From: Datisca glomerata
Taxonomy: Eukaryota > Streptophyta > Magnoliopsida > Cucurbitales > Datiscaceae
Reading direction: 5' to 3'
DNA: 64,000 bases
NCBI GenBank assembly: GCA_003255025.1
Contig: QANY01008095.1
Location: 210,555 to 274,554 of the forward strand
Numbering within the stretch: the stretch's first letter is position 1; every line of letters begins with the position of its first letter. Both the position numbers and the translations under genes were made by a program. Under the pieces are notes generated by a model. The model was given only the letters and a program-made list of their open reading frames with translations. It was not told the DNA's origin and ran no database searches. This document shows, piece by piece, positions 22,750 to 35,100 of this stretch.

Positions 22750-25700
22750 TGTCAATTTAAGTGGAAGTTGGCATCTGATTTAAAAATCGGAGATTGTTCT
22801 ACATAAACTTCATCCATAATATATCTATTTAAGAAGGTACTGTTGACATTTAGTGTATAAGACACAATTTTTAAAACATGTAAAAACTAATAACATTCTT
22901 ATCGACTCAAGTCTAGGACGGAAGAGAAAGTTTCATCATAATCTATATCTTCTTCTCCATTACTATTTTCATGCACTTTATTTCTAAACACACACTACCA
23001 ATTACCGAGTGATTAAAGGCTCTAGGAACAAGTTCACATACCTCATTTCTATCAAATTAATTATGTTCTTCTTGCATAGCAACCATCCAATACTCATCTA
23101 TTTCGGCCTCTATAAAAGATTTAGGTTCATGTTGAGAAATAAAAACTACGTTATCGATACTATGAAGCATAGAATGGTCTCTACCCCCTTTGATATGTAT
23201 CTCAGTCAGAGCTCCTTTGAATGATCTTTCACAAACTTTCATTCTTTTAAAAGTTGGTTGCGATCTTGTATTTTGACATCTTCTTGGGGAGAGTTACGTA
23301 GTCTTTATTATTGTTGATATTACATCTTCTACCTTTTCAATAATTTCATCTCGATTATAAAATATATTAGAGAGAATAGATTCATCAAAGACAACATGCA
23401 TGGATTCTTTCACAATAAATGTTCTTATATTATGTGTTAGATTTGGAATCACCTAAAAAGATTCATATGCCCGTTTTAGAATCAAATTTACCAAGGTTGT
23501 CTTTATTACTTAAAATAAAAATTAAAATCCAAAAACTTTAAAATAACTAATATTAGGAATTTTGTCATTCCAAAGTTCATAAAAGATTTTGTTTAAAATA
23601 GGTCTAAGTGAAATAAGATTCATAATGTATCAAGATGTACTAATGACTTCGGCTAAAAAATATTTACGTAACCCATTTTTATTCATCAGCGATCATGCCA
23701 TTTCTTGTAAGGATAGATTTTTCTTCACAACAATACCATTTTATTGTGGAGTTCTAAGGGTAGAAACTCATTTGAAAAATAATTCATCACAAAAAGTTTC
23801 AAAGTTTCCATTTACGAATTCTCCACCATGATCACTTCAAATTTTTGAAATTATAAAACCTTTTTCATTTTAAACTAGTTTGTAAAACTCTAAAAATTAT
23901 TATAGAAGTCTTCCTTGTTTTGAGAAATACAACCAAGTATATCTTGAAAAATCATCAAATATGACAACAAATGCATAGTGTTTACCTACAAGACTTGTAA
24001 TTTTTTAATGAAAAATAGATCCATGTGTAATAATTTCAATGGTATAGTGGTTGACACTATATTTTTTATTTGAAAGAGGTTTTTACTTGTTTATCCATTT
24101 GGCATGCATCGTAGATTGTATCTTTCCCAAAATTTATTTTCAAGACCTTTTGTGGAATTATTTTTTGATAGTTTTGAACATAAATACATGTTAGCTTATC
24201 CACGTCGTCTATGTCATAGCCAACTACATTGTCAAATACAAGAAATCATTTTTCATTATGATTTTGAAAATGACTTAGATTAATAGTATAGGTGTTTCGT
24301 TCCCTTTGTCCAGTAAGTAAAACTTTGTTGGACACTTTGTCGATAAATAATTAGACAAATATATTTTTCAAAAAGTACTCTATAGTCTTTATCTTGGTAA
24401 GTAGATTATGTTTTTAGACAATTTACATGCAGAATTATATCTATAGCAATGGAATAGTCATTTGCATAGCCAATACCAATGATTTTACCTTTCTTGTCGT
24501 CTCCAAACTCCAGAGCTGACATGTCCTTTATTTTAAAAATTGGAGTGAGTTTTGATTCATCACGNCCAGTAAGTACAACTTTGTTGGACATTTTGTCGAT
24601 AAATAATTAGACAAATATATTTTTCAAGAAGTACTCTATAGTCTTTATCACAAAGTTGACTTATGGTAAGTAGATTATGTTTTTAGACAATTTACATGCA
24701 GAATTATATCTATAGCAATGGAATAGTCATTTGCATAGCCAATACCAATGATTTTACCTTTCTTGTCGTCTCCAAACTCCAGAGCTGACATGTCCTTTAT
24801 TTTAAAAATTGGAGTGAGTTTTGATTCATCACGAACCAGGTATCTCGGGCATCCACAATCAAGGTACTATTTATCTTTCTTCTTCATTGGTACCTACAAA
24901 AAAAATCAAAAGTCGATTTTTGGTACCCAAATCGTTTTGAGTTCTGGGGATAGTGTTGTAGAGTCTGTTTATTTCTTTCATGGAACGTGGCTCTCTTTTT
25001 ATGAAAGCATGCATAATTTTTATGACCTTTAACCCCTAAATAGTGACAAATAATAAGATTATATAGTGTGGGTCTTACAAAAATATTGTTTTTAGAGCGA
25101 TATTTTTCTTTTTAGGTACTCCAATTCGTCATTTTCCTTTAGCCTCATCTCATTTGTCATTAAGGAGCCAATGAGTTCCTCAAGCGGAAGTGTGTTGAGA
25201 TCTTTGACTTCTTGAACAACAATCACCTTAGCTTTCCAATTCTTTTGTAAACACCTAAGAATCTTTCGCACAATTTCAACATTAATGTACGTTTTACCAA
25301 GAGATTTTAAATCATTTATAATGTCTGTAAAACATATAAACCTTTCAACAATTGATTCAACATGCTTCATTTTAAATAATTCATAATTATGAACAAGCAT
25401 GCTAAATAATTCTTTAACTTAATTTTTATCTTCGTGTGTGACTTCTAACATGTGCCATATTGATTTAGCATATTCACATTTAAAAATTCTATTAAATTTA
25501 TTTTAATTAAGAGCACAAAATAAAATATTCATTGCCTTATCATTTGAATAAATTTTCATTTTATGACCATCCTTTATTTGGCAATATTTTTACCAATCCA
25601 CAGTTTTCAATGGAATATGTGCACTATTTTCAACTATATCCCACAAATAATAGTCAATCAATGGAACATAAATGTTCATTCTCGCTTTCCAATTAGAATA

Positions 25701-25823
25701 ATCATTATCATTGAAAAATAGAGGTCAACTTTACCTTGAATAAAAGAGTCCCTTGTGGATGTCGTAACTCAAAATGATTAAGTCTTATTGAATAGAGCAT
25801 CAAGCTCTAATATCAATGTTATT
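22750..25823 (-). pseudogene. decayed Copia gag-pol (minus strand)
   Basis: Reading leftwards from a degenerate PBS: gag with a well-preserved piece at 25092-25400 (FTDIINDLKSLGKTY, PLEELIGSLMTNEM); a protease/GPI-type piece near 24406-24591 (KLTPIFKIKDMSALEFGDD, KGKIIGIGYAND); integrase C-terminal scraps near 23640-23580 (YIMNLISLRPILNK, YELWNDKIPNISYFKVFGF); and RT scraps (DEYWMVAMQEEHN near 23057-23100, EEDIDYDETFS near 22930, LNVNSTFLNRYIMDEVYVEQ near 22830). Stops and frameshifts are dense. The 3' end and 3' LTR are missing or unrecognisable. An internal stretch is duplicated around the N at 24565. Confidence 0.85.
24565..24565. other. assembly join (single N) flanked by ~255/268-bp duplication
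   Basis: 24310-24564 and 24566-24833 are near-identical; the left copy lacks 13 bases present in the right one. The duplicated segment is Copia pol, so the true element is shorter than it appears here. Confidence 0.85.
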
Positions 25824-26700
25824 CTCAACATGGAAACCCAAAAAGGGAGTAAATTGGGTGATCGTGTTGAAATAAAAACTTTTCACACTCAATTGAAAAC
25901 TGAATCTCGAAGAATGAACTCCAAATTTTAATAATGAACTCCAAATTTTAACGCTTGAAAAGGTAACTAATAATGGAATAGATAAAAGCATTCAAGTAAA
26001 GAATGTTTTCAATAATGTAAAGGTAGAAATGTAAGGCAAGTAAATAAAATAAATTTTAGGAAACTTAAAGCACAAAACTTAAATTGTGAAAAATCAACAT
26101 GCAAAAAATTAAAGTGTGAAAGAAAATAGCAAGAATAAAAAATAGAAGCGGGAGAAGAAGATAAACACACGATATTTTACGTGATTCGGAAAATCTCCTA
26201 CGTCCATGCTCCAATTCCCCCTTAGGGTTTTTTCATCCCAAAATTTTTTTATAGATGAAGACCAAATCTTGCAAATCAAATTGGCTTATGGATGCCAGCT
26301 AAACCTTACAAGTTTTTGTCTATCGATACTAAGTGATCTCTCACAATAACTATCTCAAAAGAGTAGAATCTCTAATTTAAGCTCGCAAAAAAATTATCTT
26401 GTTCAACCAAGAAATTTGGAAGTATAAATCTCAAAATATTAAGAGAGATTTGAGAGAGTTTTGAAAGAATTTTAAGAGCAAGTATCTTGGCTACGGATTA
26501 TGTTTTGTGAAGAGAAATGATGTGTATTTATAGAGATGAGGGAGGTTAGGGTTTAAGATAATTTTTTTAAAAAATTTTAAATTAGGAAACAAGAAAAAAC
26601 AATATTTGGAGAAAATCTTTGACTAAAAGGAAAGAACACTCCTACTGAAAATAGCACAATATGACAAAAACTATTTAAGTAAACTCTCTACTCTCTTTAT
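25824..26700 (-). repeat. 5' LTR of the minus-strand Copia (left edge firm, right edge approximate)
   Basis: On the minus strand the LTR ends GAGAATAACA and is followed by TTGATATTAGAGC, a decayed form of the TGGTATCAGAGC primer site. Inside are a TATA-like CTCTATAAATACAC (about 26526-26538) and a TTTTCCGAATCACGTAAAATA block, both usual in plant Copia LTRs. The outer boundary was not determined. Confidence 0.6.
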
Positions 26701-27129
26701 CTACTTGAAATTCAAACTTACTTTATTTTTTGATTTGTCATTATCTCCATGTATAGTATTTTATGAATTGTGCAAGAGAGCATAAGGTTTTTGGTGTTAG
26801 GCTTTTTATGGATGAAGATTATTTGAAGGATAGGTATCCAAATAAATTGAGCTTCTAAAATAATTGAGTGAGCCTTAATTAAAATTTGATGGAATAAAAT
26901 ACCTTCATGATCTTCAATCTCCATACCTTATGGTAGTTTTCCAGTAGTCCATGCATACTTGATTAAATTTAGTAGTAACTTCAAAAGCTATCTCATAGAG
27001 ATATAAGAAAAACAATGAAGATGGAGACAATTCCCATACTTAAAATGGGATTGATAAAATGTGACTTCAACCTCTTGGGGGTTACTCAATGATTCTTTAT
27101 GGCGTGGAAGCCATAAAGTAATTTAACCT
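26701..27129. other. no gene recognised
   Basis: Mixed AT-rich DNA between the Copia LTR and the start of LINE similarity. Short frames have no domain. Confidence 0.35.
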
Positions 27130-27765
27130 ATAATGGAGTATTTCTACCTTAGCTCAGTGAAGCAAGCTTTATTCATGGAGTATTTCTTCCATGCCAAGCT
27201 TATCATCGATGAGCCACAACCATTAAGCCCATCGCCCATCTTATGAACACGTCTTTCTTAGAGCTCATTGCTTCCCCGAACCTCAGGCTCGGCTGCACCT
27301 AATGAGGTGAGGAAGACAATCTTCAACATGAATCCTCCTAATGCTCTAGGTCTAGATGGTTTCTCGGGTAGATTTTATCGTGATTTTTGGGAAATATGGG
27401 GCCAGATTTTGACTTGGAAGTGTAAGAGTTTCTGCATACATTTCATGCTTTCCAGATCTAAATTCTAATTTTATTGTTCTTGTTATGAGTGTTTTACCAA
27501 CCATTAATGACATAATGACATGTGTCACANNNNNNNNNNNNNNNNNNNNNNNNNNNNNNNNNNNNNNNNNNNNNNNNNNNNNNNNNNNNNNNNNNNNNNN
27601 NNNNNNNNNAACATGAATCCTCCTAATGCTCTAGGTCTAGATGGTTTCTCGGGTAGATTTTATCGTGATTTTTGGGAAATATGGGGCCAGATTTTGACTT
27701 GGAAGTGTAAGAGCTTCTGCATACATTTCATGCTTTCCAGATCTAAATTCTAATTTTATTGTTCT
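27130..27765 (+). pseudogene. LINE ORF2, reverse-transcriptase N-terminal part (5' piece of split element)
   Basis: The frame reads APNEVRKTIFNMNPPNALG then DGFSGRFYRDFWEIWGQ, the finger region of plant LINE RT (canonical NKAPGPDGF..FY..FW). A frame change then leads to FPDLNSNFIVL. The piece stops exactly at the target duplication GTTCT (27761-27765) of the inserted LTR element and resumes at 35101. The segment is partly duplicated around the N-run. Confidence 0.85.
27530..27609. other. assembly gap (80 N) flanked by ~205-bp duplication
   Basis: 27325-27529 and 27610-27814 match almost base for base. Each includes the end of the LINE piece, the GTTCT target site and the first ~49 bp of the LTR. 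The left copy is therefore very probably redundant. Confidence 0.9.
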
Positions 27766-29675
27766 TGTTATGAGTGTTTTACAAACCATTAATGACATAA
27801 TGACATGTGTCATAATGTATAAAATAAGTTCGTGACAAAGGAAATGAGAGGAACTGACCTAGCGTGGTCAAGTCCCGAGGGAGCTCAGGTTGCACAAACT
27901 TGAGCACATGAAGGACAGTAAGGAGGGCGCTCGTGAAGAGAGCTCCGATAACTCTGAGTGTCAGGGTCATCATTACCCACCGAAAGTAACATCCCAGGTG
28001 GTGCCTTCCCAAAGTCCCAAATGCCCAGTGAGTCCAATCACCACGCCAGGTTATCAGATCAGCCTTCGATATGTCACTGCAACATTTAATGCTCATCACT
28101 TTATATTAAAGGTTTCCTCCCTCCCGTCCAATCAAGAACATACATCGTGTCCGAGAAGCTTCTCCGGCACGCTCCCGAAGCTTCCTCGACACACTTCCTC
28201 CAGCAATCCCTAAGGTAAAAATACCCTTGTCTACTGGAAAGAGACGTATGTCATTTCTAGGGGTGTTCACGGTTCGTTTCGTTTGGTTTTCTAGGAAAAA
28301 TTTGAACCGAACCAAAAGTTTCAGTTAGGCCATATGTCGAACCAAACCAAACCGTGAATCTCATAGGAACCAAATCAAACCGAACCATTACTTGTGGTTT
28401 GGTTCAATTTCATGATTCGGCTGCAATATATTGTTCAGAACAATCAAAAGTACTCTCACAACATAACAACACACACATTATTCAAAGCATCATTCATTCC
28501 ATCATCTAGTAGTATAACAACAAAGGCTTTGACAACAAAAAAACTTTGACAACAATATAACAACAAAAGAAATTAATATTAGTGAAAACTTTAATTTATG
28601 ATTTAAACATTGAATCAATCAAGAACCCTAAATAAAAATAAAACCGTAAAATGAAATAATATATAAAATAAATCAGCTTTGAACTTAAAAGAAGATGGAT
28701 TACGGTCTATAGAGCAGATCAGAGAGCTAAGAAATTAAAAAGATGGAGGGAAATCAGAGCTTGACCACGCTATAGATGCTGATTGGGTAAAATCAAAATC
28801 TGAGATAAGGTAAAACCTAGATCTGAGATAAAAAAACATAAATCTGATGCTCGAGCCATAGATGTTGCTACGGTAGGCAGATATGATTACTCCATAGATG
28901 CCCATGGGGTAAAACCCAGATTTGAGTTAGGACAAAACCTAGATATGAGATCAGATAAAACCCAGATCTGAGATGGGATAAAAGCCAGATCTGAGATGGG
29001 ATAAAAGTCAGATCTGAGATCATAGGGTGGGGTGGAGACTTGGTCTAGTAGAGTGGAGTGCGAGAGAAAAAGAGAGAGAGAGAGATGGCGTGAGAGTGCA
29101 CTTGAGATGGATAGCTTTGACAAGGTGACAGAGAAGGCAAAAGAGAAAGAGAGTGCAAAGACGAGAGAGAGTGGAAGAGAAGAGAAAGCCTTCGAAGAGA
29201 ATAAATTGAGAAGTAGTGCTTGAAATATTACTTTACATTTTATGAATAGTTATAATTATATATATATAAGATTTATTTTCTTTTATTTATATTAAGATTA
29301 GGTTCAGTTCGATTCTGAAAGGACTTTAAATCTAAACCGAATTGAATTATCAGTTTTCTAATATGTACGAACCAAACCGAACTGAAGCTCATGAAAGAAC
29401 TGACCAAATCGGTCGTTTTCAGTTCAGTTTGGTTCAGTTTTATTCGTTCGATACCTTTTTAAAAACATCCCTAGTCATTTCTTCCCTTAGAAAACTATCT
29501 CAAACGAACACCAAGATACTGACTTAGGCATCAGAGGCCCTTAGGCGAGGCAACCACCTTCGGGTTCTCCTCGCCTTTGGATTCTTTATTTATGTTTTGT
29601 AGATCCCCGGCCATGAAGATGATCATACTCTACAAAGAAGACAAGTATAAGTACTGTTACAAATTTTGGCTTATA
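27766..29675 (+). repeat. 5' LTR (interrupted by hAT element)
   Basis: About 686 bp of LTR once the 1216-bp hAT element and one copy of its 8-bp duplication are set aside. It aligns along its length with 34403-35100, for example GACATAATGACA, CTTCCTCGACACACTTCCTC and CCAAGATACTGA. Confidence 0.88.
28258..29473. mobile_element. hAT-type non-autonomous transposon, 1216 bp
   Basis: Ends TAGGGGTGTT...AACATCCCTA form short terminal inverted repeats. They are flanked by an exact 8-bp duplication GTCATTTC (28250-28257 and 29474-29481), the hAT signature. Subterminal regions carry many copies of the GAACCAAACCGAAC / GGTTCGGTTTGG motif. The centre has an ACCCAGATCTGAGATGGGATAAA-type tandem repeat (28900-29020) and a GA-rich tract (29050-29220). 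No transposase. The intact right LTR shows the unoccupied site. Confidence 0.9.
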
Positions 29676-29696
29676 GTTGGCGCTGTCTGTAGGGAC
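29676..29696 (+). other. primer binding site region of Gypsy-type element
   Basis: GTTGGCGCTGTCTGTAGGGA directly after the 5' LTR. It closely resembles the TTGGCGCCGTCTGTGGG consensus seen at this position in many plant Gypsy elements. Confidence 0.75.
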
Positions 29697-31139
29697 GACG
29701 ATAAGATCGTTCCTATTCAAAGCACTTGAAATCCCTTCTCTCCCACAAAGAGAGGATGAGTATGGCGCCCCATGCCGAATAAGTCTAGGTCAATGGGGGA
29801 TCCACCTTTCTCCTTGCCGAGAGAAGAATCATATTTTGTCATGATGATTACACGACGAAGGAAGAAGATCAATATAGAGGTCGTAATCTTTGAGGTAACA
29901 AGGAGAGGGAGGAAAGACACGCTGGTCGTCGCTTAAATAGTAGCAGTCTCTTACAAGGGACTGATCTTCCCTGAAAACTTAAAGGCTCATAGCCAAAGTC
30001 ATCACTCACTCGCCCCTAGGGAAAACTGTTTGAGAAAGGGCGAGGTGACACCCTAACCCGGAGAAACTGCCACTCCTTGAGGAAACCGAGGCCAAAGTAG
30101 AAGAAAGCTTTGGATGGCCAAGCTCCCCCACAATGGTGGGGATTCTGGTTGGGGTCTTCCCAAGAAGAAAAGGAAGAAGTGACATACTGAGAAGCAATGA
30201 AAGGAGAGCACCCCATAAGACAACCCTAGGTGTGCTTACGGCCGCTCACCATGTTGCTAGCCGAATTAGGAGAACATGGTCATCAAAGAATGAGTGAAGG
30301 AAAAGACAACTGAAGAGCCCTCATGAGGCAATACATGAGTAGATGCGTAAGATGGAGGAAAATATTGGTGGGCAACCCTCCATCCAACTCCTTGGTGTCC
30401 TTTTGGCCATCAACAATTTTACAAAGCTCCTGTGCAAATGGAATGCCGCGCAGCATGGATAAATGGACTTGGGGTCATTCCCAGTTGAAATATAAAATCG
30501 CACATCAATCCTACGCAACGGGCATCTCCTAGTTCACAAACCCCTAATCAGTACGCTGGCCTACAAGCCAAGTCCGAACCTAAAGCTCTAGTTAGAATAT
30601 GAGGATGGTCGCAAAACCCCCTACACTAGTTTCCAACGAGATCAGGCTTTTAATAGCGGGATACACAAGCGTGATCCTTTCAAGCTCCAGCATGAAGCGT
30701 ATGAATCCACAAGAATGAAGAAAACCATGATCGGCGTACCACCCAAGGAGTATCCCTGAGAAGGAACCTGAAGGACTAGAGTGGTCAATCATTCTCCCAC
30801 TAGAGCAGCAGGGAAAGACGACTCAGGATAAATCGACATCTGCTCACGAGCAGAATGTAAAGCTCACAGGGTCTCGCCATTAAGGCAACGATGAAGCTAA
30901 AAAAGAAGGACGTACCGAGCTCCAACCAGAGATGAGGGCGGTAGCTCGAAAATAAAAAGCTCAACTATCTTAGTTATCACCTTGACCTCTCATACAGTCA
31001 GAGTAGAAGAAGCGGTCTCCTTTTTAAACGGCCAACACCAACATGTGGCATACGATTGAGATTTTGTACACAACAACATTTTTCAAATAAAAGAAAGAAC
31101 TAATTCTTCAACGATGTGCGGGAAATGATGAAAAAGAGA
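29697..31139 (+). other. internal region of LTR element, no domain recognised
   Basis: Frames with many stops. A readable patch near 30020-30380 (for example RKMEENIGGQPSIQLLG) could be a gag relic, but I cannot match it to a known gag family. Confidence 0.4.
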
Positions 31140-32480
31140 TATCTCGTGCGGGAGTCTATCCTACCAGATTGGATTAAAAAGTGTCTTGTGTGACGATATA
31201 GCCCACCAGACAGGACAAAAAGTAATGTATAGTGTGGCGATCTAGCCCACAAGACGGGATCAAAAAGTGATGTCTAGTGCAGAAGTCTAGCCAACAAGAC
31301 ACGATTAAAAAGTGATGTACGGTGTGGTGATCTAGCCCACAAGATGAGATTAAAAAGTGATGTCTGGTGCAGCAGTCTAGCCCGCCAAACAGGATTAAAA
31401 AGTGATGTCTGGTGTGACGATCTAGCCCACCTAACGAGATCAAAAAGTGATGTATGTCATGCTCCCAAGCTCGTCAGATGGAAATAAGAATCTAGCCAGA
31501 GCAGGAATGCCTGGCTGGATAAAGTAAAAAGAGATTCATGGCAGATCACTTTATCTCACCAAACGAGATCAAGGAATGGCTCTAACTAGAGTAGGCACGC
31601 CTGGCTAGATGCCAAAGGTAAAAAAATGATGTCTTCCAAGCCCTAGCTCGCCAGACATGATTAAGGGTCTAGCCAGAGCATGAATGCCTAGCTAGACATC
31701 AAAGAAAAAAAGTGGTATGTCGATCACCTAAGTTAGATACATAGGAACAAGGATCTTGCCAGAGCAATAATGTCTGGCTCGATAAGGTAGAAACATATGT
31801 CTGGTGGAACGCTTTGCCTCACCAAACAGGATCAAGGAAAGGCTCTAACCAGAGAAGTCACACATTGCTAGACATCAAAGATAAAAAGTGATGTTTGTCG
31901 AGTACCCTAGCTCGCCAGACGGGATTAAAGGTCAAGCCAGAGTAGGATTTCCTGGCTAGACATCAAAGGAAAAAAAATGATGTTTGGCGAGCACCCTAGC
32001 TAGCTGATCAAGATTATTGGTATCGCCAAGCAGGAACGTCTGGAAGACATCAAAGAAAAAAAGTGATGTATGCCGAGCACCCTAGCTCGCTAGACAAGAA
32101 TAAGGATCCAGCTAGAGTAGTCACACCTGTCTTGACGTCAAAGGTAAAAAGAGATATCTACCGAGCAATTTAGCTCGCCAGACTAGATTAAGGATCTAGC
32201 AAGAGCAGGAATGTCTGGCTAGACCGCAAAGGTAAGTGACGTATATCGAGCACTCTAGCCCAACAGACGAGATAAAGGTTACAGCCAGAGCAGTCACGTC
32301 TGGCTAAACATCAAAGGTAAGAGATGTATGTCGAGCACTCTAGCTCACTAGACGAGAATGAGGCTCTAGCCAGAGCAGGAATACCTATTTGGAATTCAGA
32401 GGAAGTAATGTCTGTCGAGCACTTTTGCTCACCAGATAGAACAAGGATTTATCTAGAGCAAGAATGCTTGGATAGTCACT
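31140..32480. repeat. tandem-repeat array inside the LTR element
   Basis: The first part (31140-31460) has ~54-bp units around GTGATGTCTGGTGT, then GATCTAGCCCACCAGACG and GGATTAAAAA. The second part (31480-32480) has longer composite units with AGCACCCTAGCTCGCCAGAC, TCTAGCCAGAGCAGGAATG and CCTGGCTAGACATCAAAGG. Units are degenerate in sequence and length. A minus-strand frame across the first part encodes a His/Leu-rich repeat peptide and is a by-product. Confidence 0.85.
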
Positions 32481-34402
32481 GAAAGAAATATCCTCTGATC
32501 AAGTACTGAAGGAATAGAGTTTTGCTTGATGTCTAACCCGTCGAACCAGGAAAATGCTCAGCCAAGAGAAAGGATGGCAAAACCTCAAAAGGTAAACTGC
32601 AAACTTGAGGTAGGTCCTCCTGACCAGACCTCCCTAATGAGAGCACACTTGGAAACTTTGTAAAGAGCACGACGCGTCTTTTCGACCCACCTCCCTCAAA
32701 GGGGGCAGCCCACTAGGAAGGACCAATTCTGTTGGGGGGCCACTCAAGCTCAGGGTCAGAGTAACCCTGCAGCTTAGGTCAATATGAATTAGTACTTAGA
32801 ACAATCATAACTCAAAGCAACAAAGAAGCATGAACAAAGAAAGGATTAAGGTCTTGTCCAAACCTTAATCAAAGCTCGATGGAAGTGAAAGTAAAACTTC
32901 ATCTACTCAAAGAATGTTTACTACTTAAAGCACAACTCGTGTGACTACGAAATGTTACGACAAAGGAAATAAAAAAGAGTAGAGATGAAAGAAGTAGTCA
33001 GAGTTATTAAGAAAATTCATTCTCATTAATAAGGAGAAATGATTACAAATACAAGCAAAGGTAAAATTACAAAGATCTCCACCTCAGGTAGATGGCGAAC
33101 CCCATCCTTAGGCTAACTGGAAAAAAAAGGCCCCCCCCACGTCTGGGCTGGTGGCCATAGGATTTCTATAGTTTTCTTGAACTCTTTAAAAGTCTTGAGG
33201 GCTCAAGTCACTTGTCGGCTGAGGATCACGATGACATGATCTGAGGCTTACACAGAGTTAGATTAAAAGTGGATTCAAACCACGGACATCATCTAATTTT
33301 TCATTTGAGGATGAAAATGGATTCAATCTCTCCCATTTAAGGTGAGAAAGGAAGGAAACCACTACTCTCGGGTTTGAGACGATCTCAAAAGATATGATTG
33401 CAAGGGCTGTTTTACCCACTCCTGAAGCATACTATAACAAGACGATGGAGGTCCAAAAAGATAGAGATAGTAAAATAAGGGAATGGTGATGCTAAAGGAA
33501 GGGAGTTGGTTGCAGCCGGTAAATGTGCTTCATTACGTATCAAAGGTTATCGGCTGGGCTACAAGCCTTTTTCAAGGATGATGTTTCTATAGCCATGAGT
33601 TAGTAACCAACAAAAATAAGGGGTTCATCACACTGACACGACGATGGTGAGAAAATCACCACAAAATAGAGTATCAACAACCTTGAAAGATGATATTTAA
33701 AAGACATCAGAGAGGGAAACAACAACCATGGGAAGAAAAGATAAGAGAATCTCAAGAGGGAGCCCCAAAATAGAATAGGCCCCAAAAGGGGAAGGAGTAC
33801 ATCTCTCCCCAGAAGAAAAGAAGAACTGGGGGTAAGAATGAGGGTTGGAAAAGGTGTCGACTCTGTAAAGAAGGCAATGATGAAGGGAATGTGAAGGAAA
33901 ACTACCTAATTGTAGGCCTAGAAGAGGGAAATCACTCATTTAATGAGCATTAAAAAGAGCCATGATGGCAACCATTGAGACAGTTCTACTCCCAATGAAC
34001 GGCCATTTCATGGAACAATAAGAAAAGCTTAGCAAGACCAAACATCAATCAAACGACTATAGGAATAAAGCAACACGTCAAGGAGTCAGGCTTCACAATT
34101 AGCGATCCTCACCCTCTTTTGCATGCACCAATGCGCCATCATCGTCCCCACTCCCAAAAGGTTAGTAGCTTTAGATTGTGGAACGATGCTCGCGTATAAG
34201 TCATGGTAAAAGACGGTCAGGTAATTATTCCCATTCGGTACGAGCCTCTCAACTCAACAAAGTTCCAATACAAGTGTGGGTTACCCAGGACGAACGGAGC
34301 CCTTAGCCTCACACCGCATGAAGTTGGCTTAGGTAAGGAATATGGATGAAGAAGTTTTAAGACCTAAGAGGATAAGGCCCCCAAGTCCTCGATTGAGGCA
34401 AC
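32481..34402 (+). other. 3' internal region of LTR element with purine-rich sequence
   Basis: Mixed sequence with no domain, ending AGGCCCCCAAGTCCTCGATTGAGGCAAC just before the 3' LTR. The usual purine tract is not evident in clean form. Confidence 0.45.
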
Positions 34403-35100
34403 TGTTATGGTTGTTTTACCGACCATCAATGACATAATGACACGTTTCACGTTGTATCAAATAAGTTCGTGACAAAAGAAAGGAGAGGAATTGACCTCAC
34501 TTGATCAAGTCCTGAGGGAGCTCGGGTTGCATATACTTGTGCACATGAAGGACATCAATGAGGGAGTTCGTGAAGAGAGCTCAGATAACATCAAGTACCA
34601 GGGCCATCAATACCCATCAAAAGTAACATCCTTGGTGGCTCCTTCCCATAGGTCCGAACGCCTAATGAGTCTAATAGCCATGGCAGGATGTCAGATCAAC
34701 CACCGATATGTCACCTCAAAATCACATCAACATTTAATGACCCTTAGTTTATGTCAAAGGTCACCTTCATTCTGTCTAATCAAGGACATGCATCGTGTCC
34801 CGGAAAGCTTCCCCAACACGCTCCCAAAGCTTCCTCGACACACTTCCTCCAGCAAGGCCTAAGGTACAAATACCCCCATCTACTGGAAAGAGAGGTATGC
34901 CATTTCTCCCTTAAGGAAACTAGTCAAAATAATTCCAAGATACTGATTTAGGCATTAAATGCCCTTAGGTGACGCAACTACCCCCAAGTTCTCCTCGTCT
35001 TCGGGTTCTTTATTTGTGTTTTATAGACCTCCAGCTAGGAGATCATCATACTCGGTAAAGAAGATAAGTATCGACACTGTTATGATTTTTGGCATCAACA
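34403..35100 (+). repeat. 3' LTR of the Gypsy-type element
   Basis: 698 bp, TGTTATGG...CATCAACA, followed by the GTTCT duplication. Uninterrupted, so it shows the state of the left LTR before the hAT insertion. Confidence 0.9.

Larger units (their letters stand above)
27766..35100 (+). mobile_element. non-autonomous Gypsy-type LTR element (LARD-like), inserted in LINE
   Basis: LTRs of about 690 bp start TGTTATG and end in A. They are flanked by an exact 5-bp target duplication GTTCT (27761-27765 and 35101-35105). The left LTR is followed by GTTGGCGCTGTCTGTAGGGA, the typical sequence after the LTR of Tat/Ogre-side Gypsy elements. The interior (29676-34402) shows no gag, protease, RT, RNase H or integrase domain; instead it has a 1.3-kb tandem-repeat array and purine-rich sequence. 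Movement would have depended on enzymes of another element. The left LTR was later split by a hAT element. Confidence 0.88.

Noticed and set aside
31174..31443. 89-codon minus-strand frame with HHFLI repeats
   Set aside because: By-product of the 54-bp tandem array in the LTR element, whose unit length is a multiple of three.
31140..32480. Possible CRISPR-like array
   Set aside because: Units are contiguous and degenerate, with no constant repeat and unique spacer pattern, and the context is a plant retroelement.
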